A stretch of DNA of 9,991 bases from Porticoccaceae bacterium (GCA_030741175.1 JASLVT010000031.1:1-9991); one strand, 5' to 3'; counted from the stretch's first letter, positions 1-8,112 are shown. Made by a program: numbers and translations. The notes: a model not told the origin generated them from the letters alone.

Positions 1-384
1 CTCCTGCTCCAGAATCTGGCTGGGCAACAGAAAGCTATCGGACTCTATACCTTTGGCGGTACTAATAACGGCCGTATCGGCAGATAAATAAGGCTGAGCC
101 TCCCGAGCTACCTGACGAATTGCAGAACTGGGCACTGCAAAGAATACCGTATCAACATCACTGAGCATCTGCTCTAAGTCCGAGCCTATCTGCAGAGCAT
201 CACTGAGCTGATAACCGGGCAAATAATCGGCGTTCTCACTCGATTCTTGAATACGCTGGGCTCGCTCCTCACTGCGGAGCCAGAGCCGAGTAGGATAATG
301 ATTTCTGGCAATCATATTGGCAATGGCGGTACCAAAACTGCCACCACCCAACACTGCTACTTTATGATTTTTATTAAGACTCAA
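1..384 (-). CDS. gpsA: Glycerol-3-phosphate dehydrogenase [NAD(P)+], N-terminal part (cut by window edge)
   Basis: Cytosolic enzyme that reduces dihydroxyacetone phosphate to sn-glycerol-3-phosphate, the backbone for phospholipid synthesis. Only the first 128 codons are present; the 3' end lies beyond base 1. The visible part is the Rossmann NAD(P)-binding domain. It has the dinucleotide loop GGGSFGTA at residues 13-20, NADYLPG at 51-57, the strand FFAVPS at 81-86, and the family motif STAKGIE at 108-114 with its conserved lysine. I chose the TTG at 384 as the start because AGGAG lies 5 nt upstream (390-394) and no ATG or GTG occurs near that point in frame. This start also puts the glycine-rich loop at the usual distance from the N terminus. 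The gene follows htpG but a terminator separates them, so it is probably transcribed from its own promoter. Identity is confident; the exact start is slightly less so. Confidence 0.93.
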   Translation of the reverse strand, partial: MSLNKNHKVAVLGGGSFGTAIANMIARNHYPTRLWLRSEERAQRIQESSENADYLPGYQLSDALQIGSDLEQMLSDVDTVFFAVPSSAIRQVAREAQPYLSADTAVISTAKGIESDSFLLPSQILEQE

Positions 385-389
385 AACAA

Positions 390-394
390 CTCCT
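390..394 (-). promoter_or_regulatory. Ribosome binding site deciding the TTG start of gpsA
   Basis: Read on the minus strand this is AGGAG, 5 nt before the TTG at 384. It is the only strong Shine-Dalgarno match in the leader and supports a non-ATG start for gpsA. Confidence 0.65.
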
Positions 395-416
395 ACAAGT
401 TGGACTGCCAGCGAGC

Positions 417-422
417 ATTATA
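417..422 (-). promoter_or_regulatory. Candidate -10 element for gpsA
   Basis: The minus strand reads TATAAT, an exact match to the sigma-70 -10 consensus, about 33 nt upstream of the gpsA start. No good -35 hexamer is found at 15-18 nt spacing; that position falls in the distal arm of the htpG terminator. An activator-dependent or weak promoter is possible. A start near base 410 would give a leader of roughly 26 nt. Confidence 0.4.
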
Positions 423-435
423 AGCGCAGTAAGTA

Positions 436-464
436 AAAAAGCGCCCCTTAAAAGGACGCTTTTT
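436..464 (-). terminator. Intrinsic terminator after htpG (bidirectional form)
   Basis: AAAAAGCG at 436-443 pairs perfectly with CGCTTTTT at 457-464. Inside it, CCTT and AAGG (446-455) add a short upper stem after a small internal loop. On the minus strand the stem ends in six Ts, as expected of a rho-independent terminator, and it lies about 20 nt past the htpG stop codon. The A-tract/T-tract symmetry would let it act in both directions, though no plus-strand gene needs it here. Confidence 0.8.
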
Positions 465-483
465 ACGATTACTCAGCAATACA

Positions 484-2436
484 CTAGTTAAACATCAGAC
501 GATTGAGCTCCTGCACAAATTCGGCAGGGTTTTCCAGTGGTCGCCCCGCAGACAGCGCCGCCTGATCAAACAGGATTCTGGCCAAGCGACCAGCAGCTTC
601 CTCGTCTGCTTCCGCATCAAGCTTAGTGACCAGTGGATGCTGCATATTAATCTCTAGAATCGGTTTAGTCTCTGGCACTGCCTGACCTGCAGCCTGCATG
701 ATTTTACGCATTTGCTCGCCCATATCATTGTCACCCACAACCAGACAGGCGGGGGAACTGGTGAGTCGACTGGTACTGCGCACCTCTTCTACCTTGGTAT
801 CCAATAGCGACTTGATACGGCTCAACAGCTCATCCTGCTCGGCATCTTCAGAGTCCTTTTTGGCATTATCATCAGTGCTAGACTCGCTCTCTTCACCGGT
901 AATTTTGCTTAAATCCAACTCACCGCGCGCCACATCTTGGAAGGATTTACCATCGAATTCAGTCAGATAGCCCATCATCCACTCATCGATACGGTCAGAC
1001 ATCAGCAGCACTTCGATACCATGCTTACTAAATACCTCCAAGTAGGGGCTGTTGGCAATCACAGAATGACTGTCGCCAGTGACATAATAAATCTTATCCT
1101 GCCCTCCCTTCATCCGCTCAACATAGTCTGCCAAGCTGACGGTTGGTTCGGCGCCTTCACTGGTAGAGCTGGCAAAACGGAATAGCTTAGCGATCTTTTC
1201 ACGGTTGCTATGATCTTCACTGGGACCCTCTTTTAACACTGCGCCGAACTGGGACCAGAAAGTGGCGTATTTCTCCGGCTCGTTGTTAGCTAACTTGGCC
1301 AGCATATCCAATACGCGCTTGGTTAGAGCCGCACGAATACTGTCAACCATTGGCGTGCTCTGCAAAATCTCTCGGGAAACATTTAACGGCAAATCGGCGC
1401 TATCCAACACACCTTTGATAAAACGCAGGTACATCGGCATAAACTGCTCTGCATCATCCATAATAAATGTACGCTTGATATACAGTTTGATACCCCGCGC
1501 AGCTTCGCGCTGATAGAGATCCATAGGTGCCATACCGGGGATATAGAGCAGGCTGGTGTAGTCCTGCTTGCCCTCAACGCGATTGTGGCTCCAAGCTAGG
1601 GGCTCGGCAAAATCATGCGATACATGGCGGTAAAACTCTTTGTACTCATCATCGGAAACCTCATTTCTGGATTTGGTCCACAACGCCTGAGCATCATTAA
1701 CCGCATCCCATTCAGGTACGATCTCCGCATCTTCAATATCCTCAGCGTTTTCCTCGTCAGCACCGGGCATTGGCGGCGTCACAGGCTTGAGCATCTGCAC
1801 TGGGATAGCAATATGATCTGAATATTTTTTAACAATACTGCGCAGACGCCAGTCATTGGCAAATTCATGTTCTTCTGACTTCAGATACAGAGTAATCGAG
1901 GTGCCGCGCTCAGCGCGTTCAATCGTCTCGATCTGGTAATCGGCCTCTCCTTCACAACTCCAACGCACCGCCTGATCAGCGGCAGCACCTGCTCTGCGAG
2001 TCTCTACAACCACCCGCTCAGCGACAATAAAAGAGGAGTAAAAGCCTACACCAAATTGACCGATTAGCTGTGAATCCTGCTTCTGATCACCAGTGAGGTT
2101 CTTGAGAAACTCGGCTGTGCCCGATTTAGCAATGGTACCTAGATTAGTAATAACTTCATCTCTCGACATACCAATACCATTGTCAGAGATCTCCACCGTT
2201 TTGGCTTCCTCATCAATGGCAATGCGGATACGCAATTCACCATCGTCTTCATAGAGCGCTGAATTCTCCAACGCCTCAAAGCGCAACTTGTCTGTGGCAT
2301 CGGACGCATTGGATATTAATTCTCGAAGAAAGATCTCCTTGTTGGAATATAAGGAGTGGATCATTAGGTGCAGTAACTGTTTTGCCTCGGTTTGAAAACC
2401 TAGGGTCTCGGTACCTGATTTCGCTTTGGCTGTCAT
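484..2436 (-). CDS. htpG: Chaperone protein HtpG (bacterial Hsp90)
   Basis: ATP-driven cytosolic homodimeric chaperone that helps remodel client proteins during heat stress, usually with DnaK. The product is 650 residues, somewhat longer than the 624 of E. coli HtpG. The N-terminal GHKL ATPase domain shows the catalytic glutamate E39, NASDA at 43-47, DNGIGM at 85-90 and the lid motif GQFGVGF at 126-132. The middle domain carries the Hsp90 signature [12 protein letters not shown] at 348-359. A C-terminal dimerisation domain follows. Acidic stretches at about 226-243 and 515-537 probably account for much of the extra length; the first sits at the boundary of the N-terminal and middle domains. 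The ATG at 2436 has AGGAG 11 nt upstream (2448-2452). A consensus-like sigma-32 promoter lies just upstream and a terminator just downstream, so the gene is most likely a single heat-induced cistron. Confidence 0.98.
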   Translation of the reverse strand: MTAKAKSGTETLGFQTEAKQLLHLMIHSLYSNKEIFLRELISNASDATDKLRFEALENSALYEDDGELRIRIAIDEEAKTVEISDNGIGMSRDEVITNLGTIAKSGTAEFLKNLTGDQKQDSQLIGQFGVGFYSSFIVAERVVVETRRAGAAADQAVRWSCEGEADYQIETIERAERGTSITLYLKSEEHEFANDWRLRSIVKKYSDHIAIPVQMLKPVTPPMPGADEENAEDIEDAEIVPEWDAVNDAQALWTKSRNEVSDDEYKEFYRHVSHDFAEPLAWSHNRVEGKQDYTSLLYIPGMAPMDLYQREAARGIKLYIKRTFIMDDAEQFMPMYLRFIKGVLDSADLPLNVSREILQSTPMVDSIRAALTKRVLDMLAKLANNEPEKYATFWSQFGAVLKEGPSEDHSNREKIAKLFRFASSTSEGAEPTVSLADYVERMKGGQDKIYYVTGDSHSVIANSPYLEVFSKHGIEVLLMSDRIDEWMMGYLTEFDGKSFQDVARGELDLSKITGEESESSTDDNAKKDSEDAEQDELLSRIKSLLDTKVEEVRSTSRLTSSPACLVVGDNDMGEQMRKIMQAAGQAVPETKPILEINMQHPLVTKLDAEADEEAAGRLARILFDQAALSAGRPLENPAEFVQELNRLMFN

Positions 2437-2458
2437 TTCCGTTGTTTCTCCTGATCAA

Positions 2459-2483
2459 AAAGACAATAGATTTTGTTGTCTTT
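2459..2483. repeat. 8-bp perfect inverted repeat in the htpG leader
   Basis: AAAGACAA at 2459-2466 and TTGTCTTT at 2476-2483 are perfect inverted copies around a 9-nt spacer. On the minus strand the hairpin runs into a short T run (five Ts including the end of the arm). It could be a weak, AT-rich terminator for the thioesterase transcript coming from upstream. It could also be an operator or leader structure, because the predicted sigma-32 start site (about 2478-2481) falls inside the proximal arm. It does not cover the htpG ribosome binding site, so a simple RNA thermometer is unlikely. Confidence 0.4.
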
Positions 2484-2485
2484 CA

Positions 2486-2513
2486 AGATGGGGGCAAGCA
2501 CAACAATTTCAAG
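2486..2513 (-). promoter_or_regulatory. Sigma-32 (RpoH) heat-shock promoter for htpG
   Basis: Read on the minus strand, CTTGAAA (2513-2507) is followed after 13 nt by CCCCATCT (2493-2486). This matches the established E. coli RpoH consensus of CTTGAAA, an 11-16 nt spacer and CCCCATNT at every defined position. The expected start site is near 2478-2481, giving an htpG leader of about 43 nt. The position directly upstream of an Hsp90 gene supports it strongly. Confidence 0.9.
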
Positions 2514-2532
2514 CGCTAGTGAGAATTTTTAT

Positions 2533-2979
2533 CTAGGAAATAAGGAAATGGCAGCGGGCATTGGCAATGGGTGTCTGCGGATCATCCTGCCACGCAGTAG
2601 CGGTGACATTCACCAGCTTCTTACCCTGTCGCAGCACAGTGCAGTTGGCGTAGGTTGTTTTATAACGCCCGGGACGCAGGTAATCCAATGAAAAGTCGAC
2701 TACCTTGGGCACCAGATTGACATCCAGTGTATAAAGAATTTCTATCGCTGCTGATAGCTCCAGAAACCCTCCGATCACACCGCCATGTATAGCGGGCAAT
2801 GAGGGATTACCAATATTTGATGGGCGGCGATCTAACCAGTACAACACCTGATCAGTATCCATTTTTGCCTGAGCACCGATAAAACTGCTGTAGGGAATCA
2901 GATCCAAAATCAGCTGTGGATTGCTCTCCTGCTTTGCCCGCAACAAATCGACCTTGAGTGCTTGCTCCGATATCGTCAT
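2533..2979 (-). CDS. Hotdog-fold thioesterase-like protein with Glu at the catalytic position (PaaI/4HBT type)
   Basis: Predicted cytosolic acyl-CoA thioesterase of 148 residues; the substrate is unknown. The hotdog signature HGG is at 65-67, and nine residues after the His is E74, where PaaI-type enzymes usually have Asp. Glu at this position is known from the Arthrobacter-type 4-hydroxybenzoyl-CoA thioesterase, so activity is still plausible. The segment around DFSLDYLRPG (95-104) and the C-terminal AWQDDPQTPIA (129-139) are typical of the fold's later strands. The same AWQDDPxxPIA motif occurs in the upstream neighbour, so the two are probably diverged tandem duplicates. The ATG at 2979 overlaps the neighbour's stop as ATGA, and GGGAGG lies 7 nt upstream (2987-2992), so translation is probably coupled but also independently strong. 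No signal peptide or membrane segment is seen. Confidence 0.85.
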   Translation of the reverse strand: MTISEQALKVDLLRAKQESNPQLILDLIPYSSFIGAQAKMDTDQVLYWLDRRPSNIGNPSLPAIHGGVIGGFLELSAAIEILYTLDVNLVPKVVDFSLDYLRPGRYKTTYANCTVLRQGKKLVNVTATAWQDDPQTPIANARCHFLIS

Positions 2980-3494
2980 TTATCTGCCTCCCGCTCATAT
3001 GCTTTATCTCCGCGAAGCAAACGATTAAAACGACGACGCACCACGTTGCTAAATGAAACACTGGGCGTTTCCACCTTCATAAAGGTCGCAACGCAATGGG
3101 CAATAGGATTCTCAGGATCGTCCTGCCAAGCCGAGCCACGGCAGAAGATAACATTAGAGGTATCCCGATACACTTTAGCCGAGACATAAATTGCCTGATG
3201 TGGCGCGGCCGGATGCATATAATCAAGGCGCAGATCCATCGTCGGTGTGACCATTGGGCCTTTGAGCATGGTAATTGCCGCACAGCCACAGCAAGTGTCT
3301 AACAGGCTGACAATAACCCCACCATGGACCACGCCAGTCACCGGATTGCCGACCACCTCCTCCTTGTAAGGAAACAGCATCTCCACTTCGCCGCGGCCAA
3401 TTTTAGTTATTTCAAAACCCAGCACCTTGCCATGACCACTGCGCTCCATGGCGAGCTTAAGCATCGGTTTAAAAATCGCCAATCTTAAATCCAT
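2976..3494 (-). CDS. Hotdog-fold thioesterase-like protein with canonical Asp (PaaI type)
   Basis: Predicted acyl-CoA thioesterase of 172 residues, substrate unknown. The core shows VVHGGV with HGG at 57-59 and D66 nine residues after the His, the usual general base or nucleophile of PaaI-like enzymes. TPTMDLRLDYMHPA (83-96) and AWQDDPENPIA (122-132) follow. After about residue 142 there is an extra basic tail, with RRR at 153-155, that the shorter neighbour lacks; it may mediate contacts with RNA, membrane or protein, but nothing shows which. The start codon overlaps the SulP stop as TGATG, and its best Shine-Dalgarno (AGGA, 3507-3510) is rather distant at 12 nt, so it probably depends on translation of the transporter gene. 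Its 3' end overlaps the next thioesterase gene as ATGA. Hotdog proteins act as dimers or tetramers, so a mixed oligomer of the two products is possible. Confidence 0.86.
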   Translation of the reverse strand: MDLRLAIFKPMLKLAMERSGHGKVLGFEITKIGRGEVEMLFPYKEEVVGNPVTGVVHGGVIVSLLDTCCGCAAITMLKGPMVTPTMDLRLDYMHPAAPHQAIYVSAKVYRDTSNVIFCRGSAWQDDPENPIAHCVATFMKVETPSVSFSNVVRRRFNRLLRGDKAYEREADK

Positions 3495-5059
3495 CAGGCT
3501 AGACTATCCTCTGCAACAAAATATTTTGGATCTTCAATCACATTGACTTCAACTAGGCTACCCGCCCTCTTGAGTAGTTTGCGGCATTCTTCGCTGAGAT
3601 GCACGAGATGCAGTGTTTTACCTGCATTTTCATAACGCTCTGCGAGGGTGTCAATAGCCTCCAAACCGGAGTGATCAGCCACTCGTGAACGGGCAAAATC
3701 GATAACGACATCAGTATTGTCCTTAGAGGGATCAAAGCGCTCAAGAAACGAGGTTACCGAACCAAAGAACAATGGCCCAGTGACCGCATAAACCGTTGAG
3801 CCTTTATGGTCTTCACGGGATTCAATACGAATATATTTAGCATGCTCCCATGCAAAAACCAAAGCCGAGATAATTACACCAACCACCACTGCCACCGCCA
3901 GATCAGTTGCCACAGTTACCGCCGACACTGTCACCAGAATCAATGCATCACTCCGCGGCACCTTACCGATAATACGAAAGCTCGACCACTCAAAAGTACC
4001 GATCACCACAATAAACATCACACCCACTAGCGCCGCTAGCGGTATCTGCTCAATTAATGGTGAAGCTACCAAGATAAAGAGTAATAAAAACAGTGCCGCA
4101 CTAATACCCGACATACGGCCACGACCGCCAGAATTAACATTGATCATACTCTGCCCAATCATGGCACAACCACCCATGCCGCCGAAAAATCCCGTTACTG
4201 TGTTGGCCACTCCCTGACCGATACATTCGCGATTGCCGCGACCGCGGGTTTCGGTAATTTCATCAATAAGACGCAATGTCAGCAGCGACTCAATTAAACC
4301 TATCGCCGCCAAAATAATGGCATAGGGCAAAATAATCCATAGGGTTTGCAGATTGAATGGTACTTCCGGAATATGAAACCGCGGCAAACCACCACTGATA
4401 GAGGCAACATCACCAACGACTTTGGTATTTAAATCCAGCCCCAATACCAATCCTGTCACCACCAAGATAGCCACCAGAGATGATGGCAGCGCCTTAGTAA
4501 AACGCGGTAGCGAATGAATAATTATCATGGTCACTAGCACCAAGCTTACCAACATATACAGCTCATGCCCCTGCAACCAAGCGACATCAATAATGGTGCC
4601 CTGCATAAAGGTGCCATCTAACCAACCTGGCTGACCCGATTCACCAAACTGTCCCAACTGCGCTAAAAAGATCACAATTGCCAGCCCATTTACGAAACCG
4701 AGCATCACCGGATAAGGTACCATACGGATAAACTTGCCCAATTTTAGTAACCCTGCGGCGATCTGTAGCAGGCCCATCAGCACCACTGTGATAAATAAAT
4801 ATTCGACACCATGTTGGGCCACCAGCGATACCATCACCACTGCTAATGCACCAGTCGCACCGCTAATCATACCGGGTCGACCACCAATACAAGCGGTAAT
4901 TAAGCCGACCATAAAAGCCGCATAGAGACCGACCAATGGATCGACACCAGCAACAAAGGCAAAGGCCACAGCTTCAGGCACCAGCGCCAGGGCGACGGTC
5001 AAGCCGGACAAAATATCACTCCGCAGCGTAGCGACTTTATTAAAGTGAAATTCAAACAT
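3494..5059 (-). CDS. SulP/SLC26-family inorganic anion transporter with STAS domain
   Basis: Inner-membrane transporter of 521 residues. SulP members move sulfate, bicarbonate or dicarboxylates, usually as proton or sodium symporters; the substrate cannot be read from the sequence. The first membrane segments hold the family's [18 protein letters not shown] region (17-34), followed by many hydrophobic helices to about residue 395. The conserved region [17 protein letters not shown] (286-302) is present. The C-terminal part, about 408-500, is a cytoplasmic STAS domain with the DHSG loop at 462-465, where anti-sigma-antagonist proteins carry a phosphorylatable serine. I start at the ATG at 5059. 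An in-frame TTG at 5077 would add six residues but has no ribosome binding site. GAGAG lies 11 nt before the ATG. The two thioesterase genes follow with a 1-nt overlap. A sulfate role would fit the nearby sat/cysC genes, but rhlE separates them, so this is only suggestive. Confidence 0.93.
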   Translation of the reverse strand: MFEFHFNKVATLRSDILSGLTVALALVPEAVAFAFVAGVDPLVGLYAAFMVGLITACIGGRPGMISGATGALAVVMVSLVAQHGVEYLFITVVLMGLLQIAAGLLKLGKFIRMVPYPVMLGFVNGLAIVIFLAQLGQFGESGQPGWLDGTFMQGTIIDVAWLQGHELYMLVSLVLVTMIIIHSLPRFTKALPSSLVAILVVTGLVLGLDLNTKVVGDVASISGGLPRFHIPEVPFNLQTLWIILPYAIILAAIGLIESLLTLRLIDEITETRGRGNRECIGQGVANTVTGFFGGMGGCAMIGQSMINVNSGGRGRMSGISAALFLLLFILVASPLIEQIPLAALVGVMFIVVIGTFEWSSFRIIGKVPRSDALILVTVSAVTVATDLAVAVVVGVIISALVFAWEHAKYIRIESREDHKGSTVYAVTGPLFFGSVTSFLERFDPSKDNTDVVIDFARSRVADHSGLEAIDTLAERYENAGKTLHLVHLSEECRKLLKRAGSLVEVNVIEDPKYFVAEDSLA

Positions 5060-5110
5060 TAACAGGGGTTCTCTCAATAATTACAGTAAATAGAAAAGGA
5101 AGTGTTGAAA

Positions 5111-5164
5111 CACACCAGGGCAGTATCAGTCGTTTTAAGTTGAAACTATCTGCGCCCTGATGTG
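5111..5164 (-). terminator. Long imperfect hairpin straddling the rhlE stop codon, possible terminator or attenuator
   Basis: On the minus strand CACATCAGGGC (5164-5154) and GCCCTGGTGTG (5121-5111) form an 11-bp stem with one G-U pair. The 32-nt loop has further partial pairing (CAG with CTG, then ATAGT with ACTGAT). The proximal arm is the last codons of rhlE, and the stop codon (5146-5148) lies in the loop region. Downstream sequence is pyrimidine-rich but has no clean U tract, so it is either a weak terminator, an mRNA-end protector, or a structure setting rhlE versus transporter expression. The loop also contains one copy of GTTGAAAC (5139-5146); a second copy lies at 5104-5111. Confidence 0.4.
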
Positions 5165-6522
5165 CGATTGGCGTCGCCCGATGAGGCGCGCTTGCGCCCG
5201 CTGGCATTGCGGCCACTGGATTTGAGCTTGTTTCCGGCCTTTGGACCATGACCATAGACAGAGCGTTTTTTGCTCCGAGTCGACTTATTGTTATGCCGAC
5301 TATTGTCTCTGGCACTGGTATCACGATTTAGGGGTTTACGCGGTTTTTTGCGACGCACTGGCTTATTAAGCGTCGTTTCTGGCACGCTATGGTCTGGCTC
5401 AAAACCGTCAATTTCGCGACGCTCCAATAACTTTTGCGTCAATCGCTCAATATCAGATAGCAGGTCTACCTCATCGGCACTGACCAATGAAATAGCCTGA
5501 CCAGTGGCGCCAGCGCGTCCCGTGCGACCGATGCGATGCACATAGTCCTCTGAGACATTGGGCAAATCAAAATTTACCACCTGCGGCAGTTGCTCAATAT
5601 CCAGACCGCGGGCGGCAATATCGGTAGCCACTAAAATACGAATTTCACCCGCCTTAAAATCGGCCAATGCTCTGGTTCTCGCACCCTGACTTTTATTACC
5701 ATGAATAGCGGCTGCCGTAATACCCGCGGCATCCAGCTGTTTGGTGAGTTTATTGGCGCCATGTTTGGTTTTAGTAAAAACTAATGCCTGGTCCCAACCG
5801 CCCTCTTTTATCAACTTGATCAACAGAGGGCCTTTACGCTTTTTGTCTACAGGGCAAATCCACTGCTCTACTGAGGCAGCTGTGGTATTGCGTGGACTCA
5901 CCGATATTTCAATCGGGTTGCGCACAAGGCCCTTGGCCAATTGACGAATATCATCGGAGAATGTCGCCGAGAACATCAGGTTCTGACGGCGTTTCGGTAG
6001 CAGACCAATAATGCGTTTAATATCGTGGATAAAACCCATATCCAGCATACGGTCTGCCTCATCGAGCACCAATACCTCAAGGTGGTCAAACCGCACTGCA
6101 TTCTGGCTGTGCAAATCCATTAGACGACCCGGTGTTGCCACTAAAATATCCACACCGCGACGCAACTTCATCATCTGCGGGTTAATTTTTACACCGCCGA
6201 ATACCACTGCAGAGCGCAGATTGAGATGCTTGCCATACAGCGCAACACTCTCTCCGACCTGGGCGGCCAACTCACGGGTTGGCGTCAGAATCAATGTGCG
6301 TGCCTGATTCGAACCGGCACGACGACCAACCGAAAGACGCTCCAGAATGGGCAGAGTAAACCCAGCTGTTTTGCCGGTTCCCGTTTGTGCCGCAGCCATA
6401 ACATCATGGGCTGCTAGAATCGCAGGAATAGCCTTGGCCTGAATTGGCGAGGGTTCGCTATAACCTTGAGCGGCAATAGCTTTTAGAATAGGAGCAGACA
6501 AGCCCAGTTCATCAAAGGTCAT
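5146..6522 (-). CDS. rhlE: DEAD-box ATP-dependent RNA helicase, RhlE type
   Basis: Cytosolic RNA helicase that unwinds short duplexes in ribosome assembly and RNA decay; RhlE proteins often matter at low temperature. The product is 458 residues from the ATG at 6522. Motifs in order: Q motif GYSEPSPIQ (20-28), Walker [10 protein letters not shown] (44-52), PTREL (81-85), TPGR (130-133), DEAD (154-157), SAT (185-187), TDIAARGLD (300-308) and HRIGRTGR (329-336). After about residue 391 there is a roughly 70-residue Lys/Arg/Ser/Asn-rich tail without predicted fold, typical of RhlE and expected to bind RNA. An in-frame TTG at 6567 would add 15 residues, but RhlE proteins begin at MxFDxLGL, so the ATG is preferred even though its Shine-Dalgarno is poor. 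The 137 bases upstream (6523-6659) show no convincing promoter or terminator, so read-through from the sat cluster is possible. Confidence 0.95.
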   Translation of the reverse strand: MTFDELGLSAPILKAIAAQGYSEPSPIQAKAIPAILAAHDVMAAAQTGTGKTAGFTLPILERLSVGRRAGSNQARTLILTPTRELAAQVGESVALYGKHLNLRSAVVFGGVKINPQMMKLRRGVDILVATPGRLMDLHSQNAVRFDHLEVLVLDEADRMLDMGFIHDIKRIIGLLPKRRQNLMFSATFSDDIRQLAKGLVRNPIEISVSPRNTTAASVEQWICPVDKKRKGPLLIKLIKEGGWDQALVFTKTKHGANKLTKQLDAAGITAAAIHGNKSQGARTRALADFKAGEIRILVATDIAARGLDIEQLPQVVNFDLPNVSEDYVHRIGRTGRAGATGQAISLVSADEVDLLSDIERLTQKLLERREIDGFEPDHSVPETTLNKPVRRKKPRKPLNRDTSARDNSRHNNKSTRSKKRSVYGHGPKAGNKLKSSGRNASGRKRASSGDANRTSGRR

Positions 6523-6659
6523 AAAATCGTCTTTTACAGTGTTGCCGACTTTGGACCTGAGTGGCAAATATGAGTAGGCATGTGGAGCTGGTCCGGAATG
6601 GCGCGAAGCTTACAGAAAACCAACCACAATTGCACCCTAAACCATTGAAATTGCGTAAT

Positions 6660-7151
6660 TTAAGCCTCGGCGAGCACCCTGTAGGCATTGATCACTGAAT
6701 CAGGTGCCTGCACTAGCTCGACCAGTACGCCCTGAGAGCTCAATGGAAACTCATCATTGCCCTTTGGATGCACAAAGCACACATCGTAACCCGCCGCACC
6801 CTTGCGAATACCACCGGGTGTAAAGCGCAGGCCCTGCGCAGTTAACCAGTCTACCGCGGCTGATAAATTGTCCACCCATAAACCGACATGATTGAGCGCA
6901 GGACTATCGACTCGCGGTCTTTTGTCCACATCTAATGGCTGCATAAGATCCACTTCGACAGCAAAATCGCCTGCGCCCATCTGGCAAATATCCTCATCGA
7001 CATTTTCGCTTTCACTGATAAACGTGTCGCGATATTCAAGCCCGAGTAAATCAACCCAAAAGCCACGTAATTGCTGTTTATCCATGCCGCCAACAGCGAT
7101 TTGTTGGATACCTAAAATAGAAAAAGGACGCTCGATCTTACTATTAGTCAT
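6660..7151 (-). CDS. VOC-superfamily (glyoxalase-fold) protein, methylmalonyl-CoA epimerase-like
   Basis: Protein of 163 residues with two beta-alpha-beta-beta-beta modules, as in glyoxalase I and methylmalonyl-CoA epimerase. The first module starts [11 protein letters not shown] (14-24), the second [10 protein letters not shown] (86-95). The pattern [14 protein letters not shown] (108-121) followed by [10 protein letters not shown] (141-150) recalls the C-terminal half of methylmalonyl-CoA epimerase. Likely metal ligands by position are Q17, D68 (or E66), H88 and E145. Methylmalonyl-CoA epimerase normally has His at the first site; Gln there is known from human glyoxalase I. Function is therefore uncertain: epimerase, lyase or another small-molecule role. 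The ATG overlaps the stop of the DHH gene as ATGA, with AAGG about 8 nt upstream, so the two are co-translated and perhaps functionally linked. No mutase or other propionate-pathway gene is in the window. Confidence 0.8.
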   Translation of the reverse strand: MTNSKIERPFSILGIQQIAVGGMDKQQLRGFWVDLLGLEYRDTFISESENVDEDICQMGAGDFAVEVDLMQPLDVDKRPRVDSPALNHVGLWVDNLSAAVDWLTAQGLRFTPGGIRKGAAGYDVCFVHPKGNDEFPLSSQGVLVELVQAPDSVINAYRVLAEA

Positions 7152-8107
7152 TGATAGGCCTTCGTAAATATGTCAATAAACTGGTCTAGCTTATCAGCAG
7201 GTAAGTCATTAATACCAGCAGCAGCTTCGCGACCACCACCTGTGGGGAACTGGCGACAAAGAGCCGCTGCCCCAGTTTTATTGTTCAATGGTGCGCGCAC
7301 ACTGACTAAATAATTTCCATTGTCTTTGGTGGTTAACACCGCATGACCGCGATCTGGGTTTTGGTTGGCCAGCTGATTACCAAACACGCCACCCACGCGA
7401 CGTGCCCATGGCTCATCCGGCAAGGCAATTACTGCCACCGCATCATTGCTCACCACAGCCTCAGCTTCCAGAGCAAAGCTTAAATCTTGCTGATAGCCTG
7501 CCTCTAGCCGATTGAAGCTATCGCTCTCATCAGCAATAAAATCCAGTGGGCTAGAATATCTTGAGGCTAGTTGATAGAGCGCTACTGGATCGAAATGCAA
7601 ATCCTCGACTGTTGAGCCATAGCCGTTATAGTTAATATAAACACCAAGGCTCTCAAGGCTATTTAATTGCGCTACTGACAGATCAAGATTTTTCGCCATG
7701 CCCAAGGCGCTTTTCACAAGGTTATCACCAAAGGTGCCAACGACACCCCAAGTGGCATAGGCGCCACGCAAATAATGATTAACTAGCAAGCTAGTGCAAA
7801 CATCAGGTGCTTCATTAATCATACTTTTTAACGCGGCCGAGGCAGGCACTTCACCGGCAAAATGGTGGTCGACGTAAAACACCTCTGCCCCAGCATCGAG
7901 TATGCGATGCAGATCAGCTCGGTTTTTATCCATGGAGATATCGAGTACAGTCACACGATCCCCCGCATTAGCCTGTACTCGTCTCAAAAGATTGATGTCT
8001 CGTTTTACTCCGGAAACCAACTCGGATTCCCTTGGTTCGGCTAGCCGCAGTTGTAGCAGAGCGCAGATACCATCGGCGTCGCCATTGAAAACATCATAAT
8101 CAGCCAT
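7148..8107 (-). CDS. DHH-family phosphoesterase, candidate pAp or nucleotide phosphatase of the PAPS cluster
   Basis: Predicted soluble metal-dependent phosphoesterase of 319 residues. The N-terminal DHH domain shows NGDADG at 8-13, LDISMD at 55-60, DHH at 80-82 and GTFGDN at 124-129 with D128. Together these supply most of the Asp/His set that binds the metal pair. The first motif normally begins with His (HxDxD), and here that residue is N8. The C-terminal DHHA1-like substrate domain ends in GGGREAAAG (300-308), with Arg303 where NrnA-type enzymes have His. DHH/DHHA1 proteins include RecJ nuclease, NrnA (nanoRNase and pAp phosphatase) and cyclic-dinucleotide phosphodiesterases. The gene starts 5 nt after sat and has only a distant GAGA, suggesting reinitiation from sat translation. 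That location makes a role in removing pAp or another adenylate by-product of sulfate activation attractive, but it is inferred from context. Some databases may label similar proteins differently. Confidence 0.85.
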   Translation of the reverse strand: MADYDVFNGDADGICALLQLRLAEPRESELVSGVKRDINLLRRVQANAGDRVTVLDISMDKNRADLHRILDAGAEVFYVDHHFAGEVPASAALKSMINEAPDVCTSLLVNHYLRGAYATWGVVGTFGDNLVKSALGMAKNLDLSVAQLNSLESLGVYINYNGYGSTVEDLHFDPVALYQLASRYSSPLDFIADESDSFNRLEAGYQQDLSFALEAEAVVSNDAVAVIALPDEPWARRVGGVFGNQLANQNPDRGHAVLTTKDNGNYLVSVRAPLNNKTGAAALCRQFPTGGGREAAAGINDLPADKLDQFIDIFTKAYQ

Positions 8108-8112
8108 AATGA

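Noticed and set aside
2437..2485. RNA thermometer in the htpG leader
   Set aside because: The visible hairpin does not pair with the ribosome binding site at 2448-2452, and the sigma-32 promoter already accounts for heat control.
5060..5077. SulP extension from a TTG at 5077
   Set aside because: The sequence upstream of this TTG is pyrimidine-rich with no ribosome binding site; the ATG at 5059 has GAGAG upstream and gives a typical N terminus.
6523..6567. RhlE extension from a TTG at 6567
   Set aside because: No Shine-Dalgarno precedes it, and RhlE proteins begin at the MTFDELGL segment encoded from 6522.
6523..6659. Promoter or terminator between the VOC gene and rhlE
   Set aside because: I found only a poor -10 look-alike (CATATT) without a -35, and no stem followed by Ts. 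AATTGC occurs twice but too short to mean anything.
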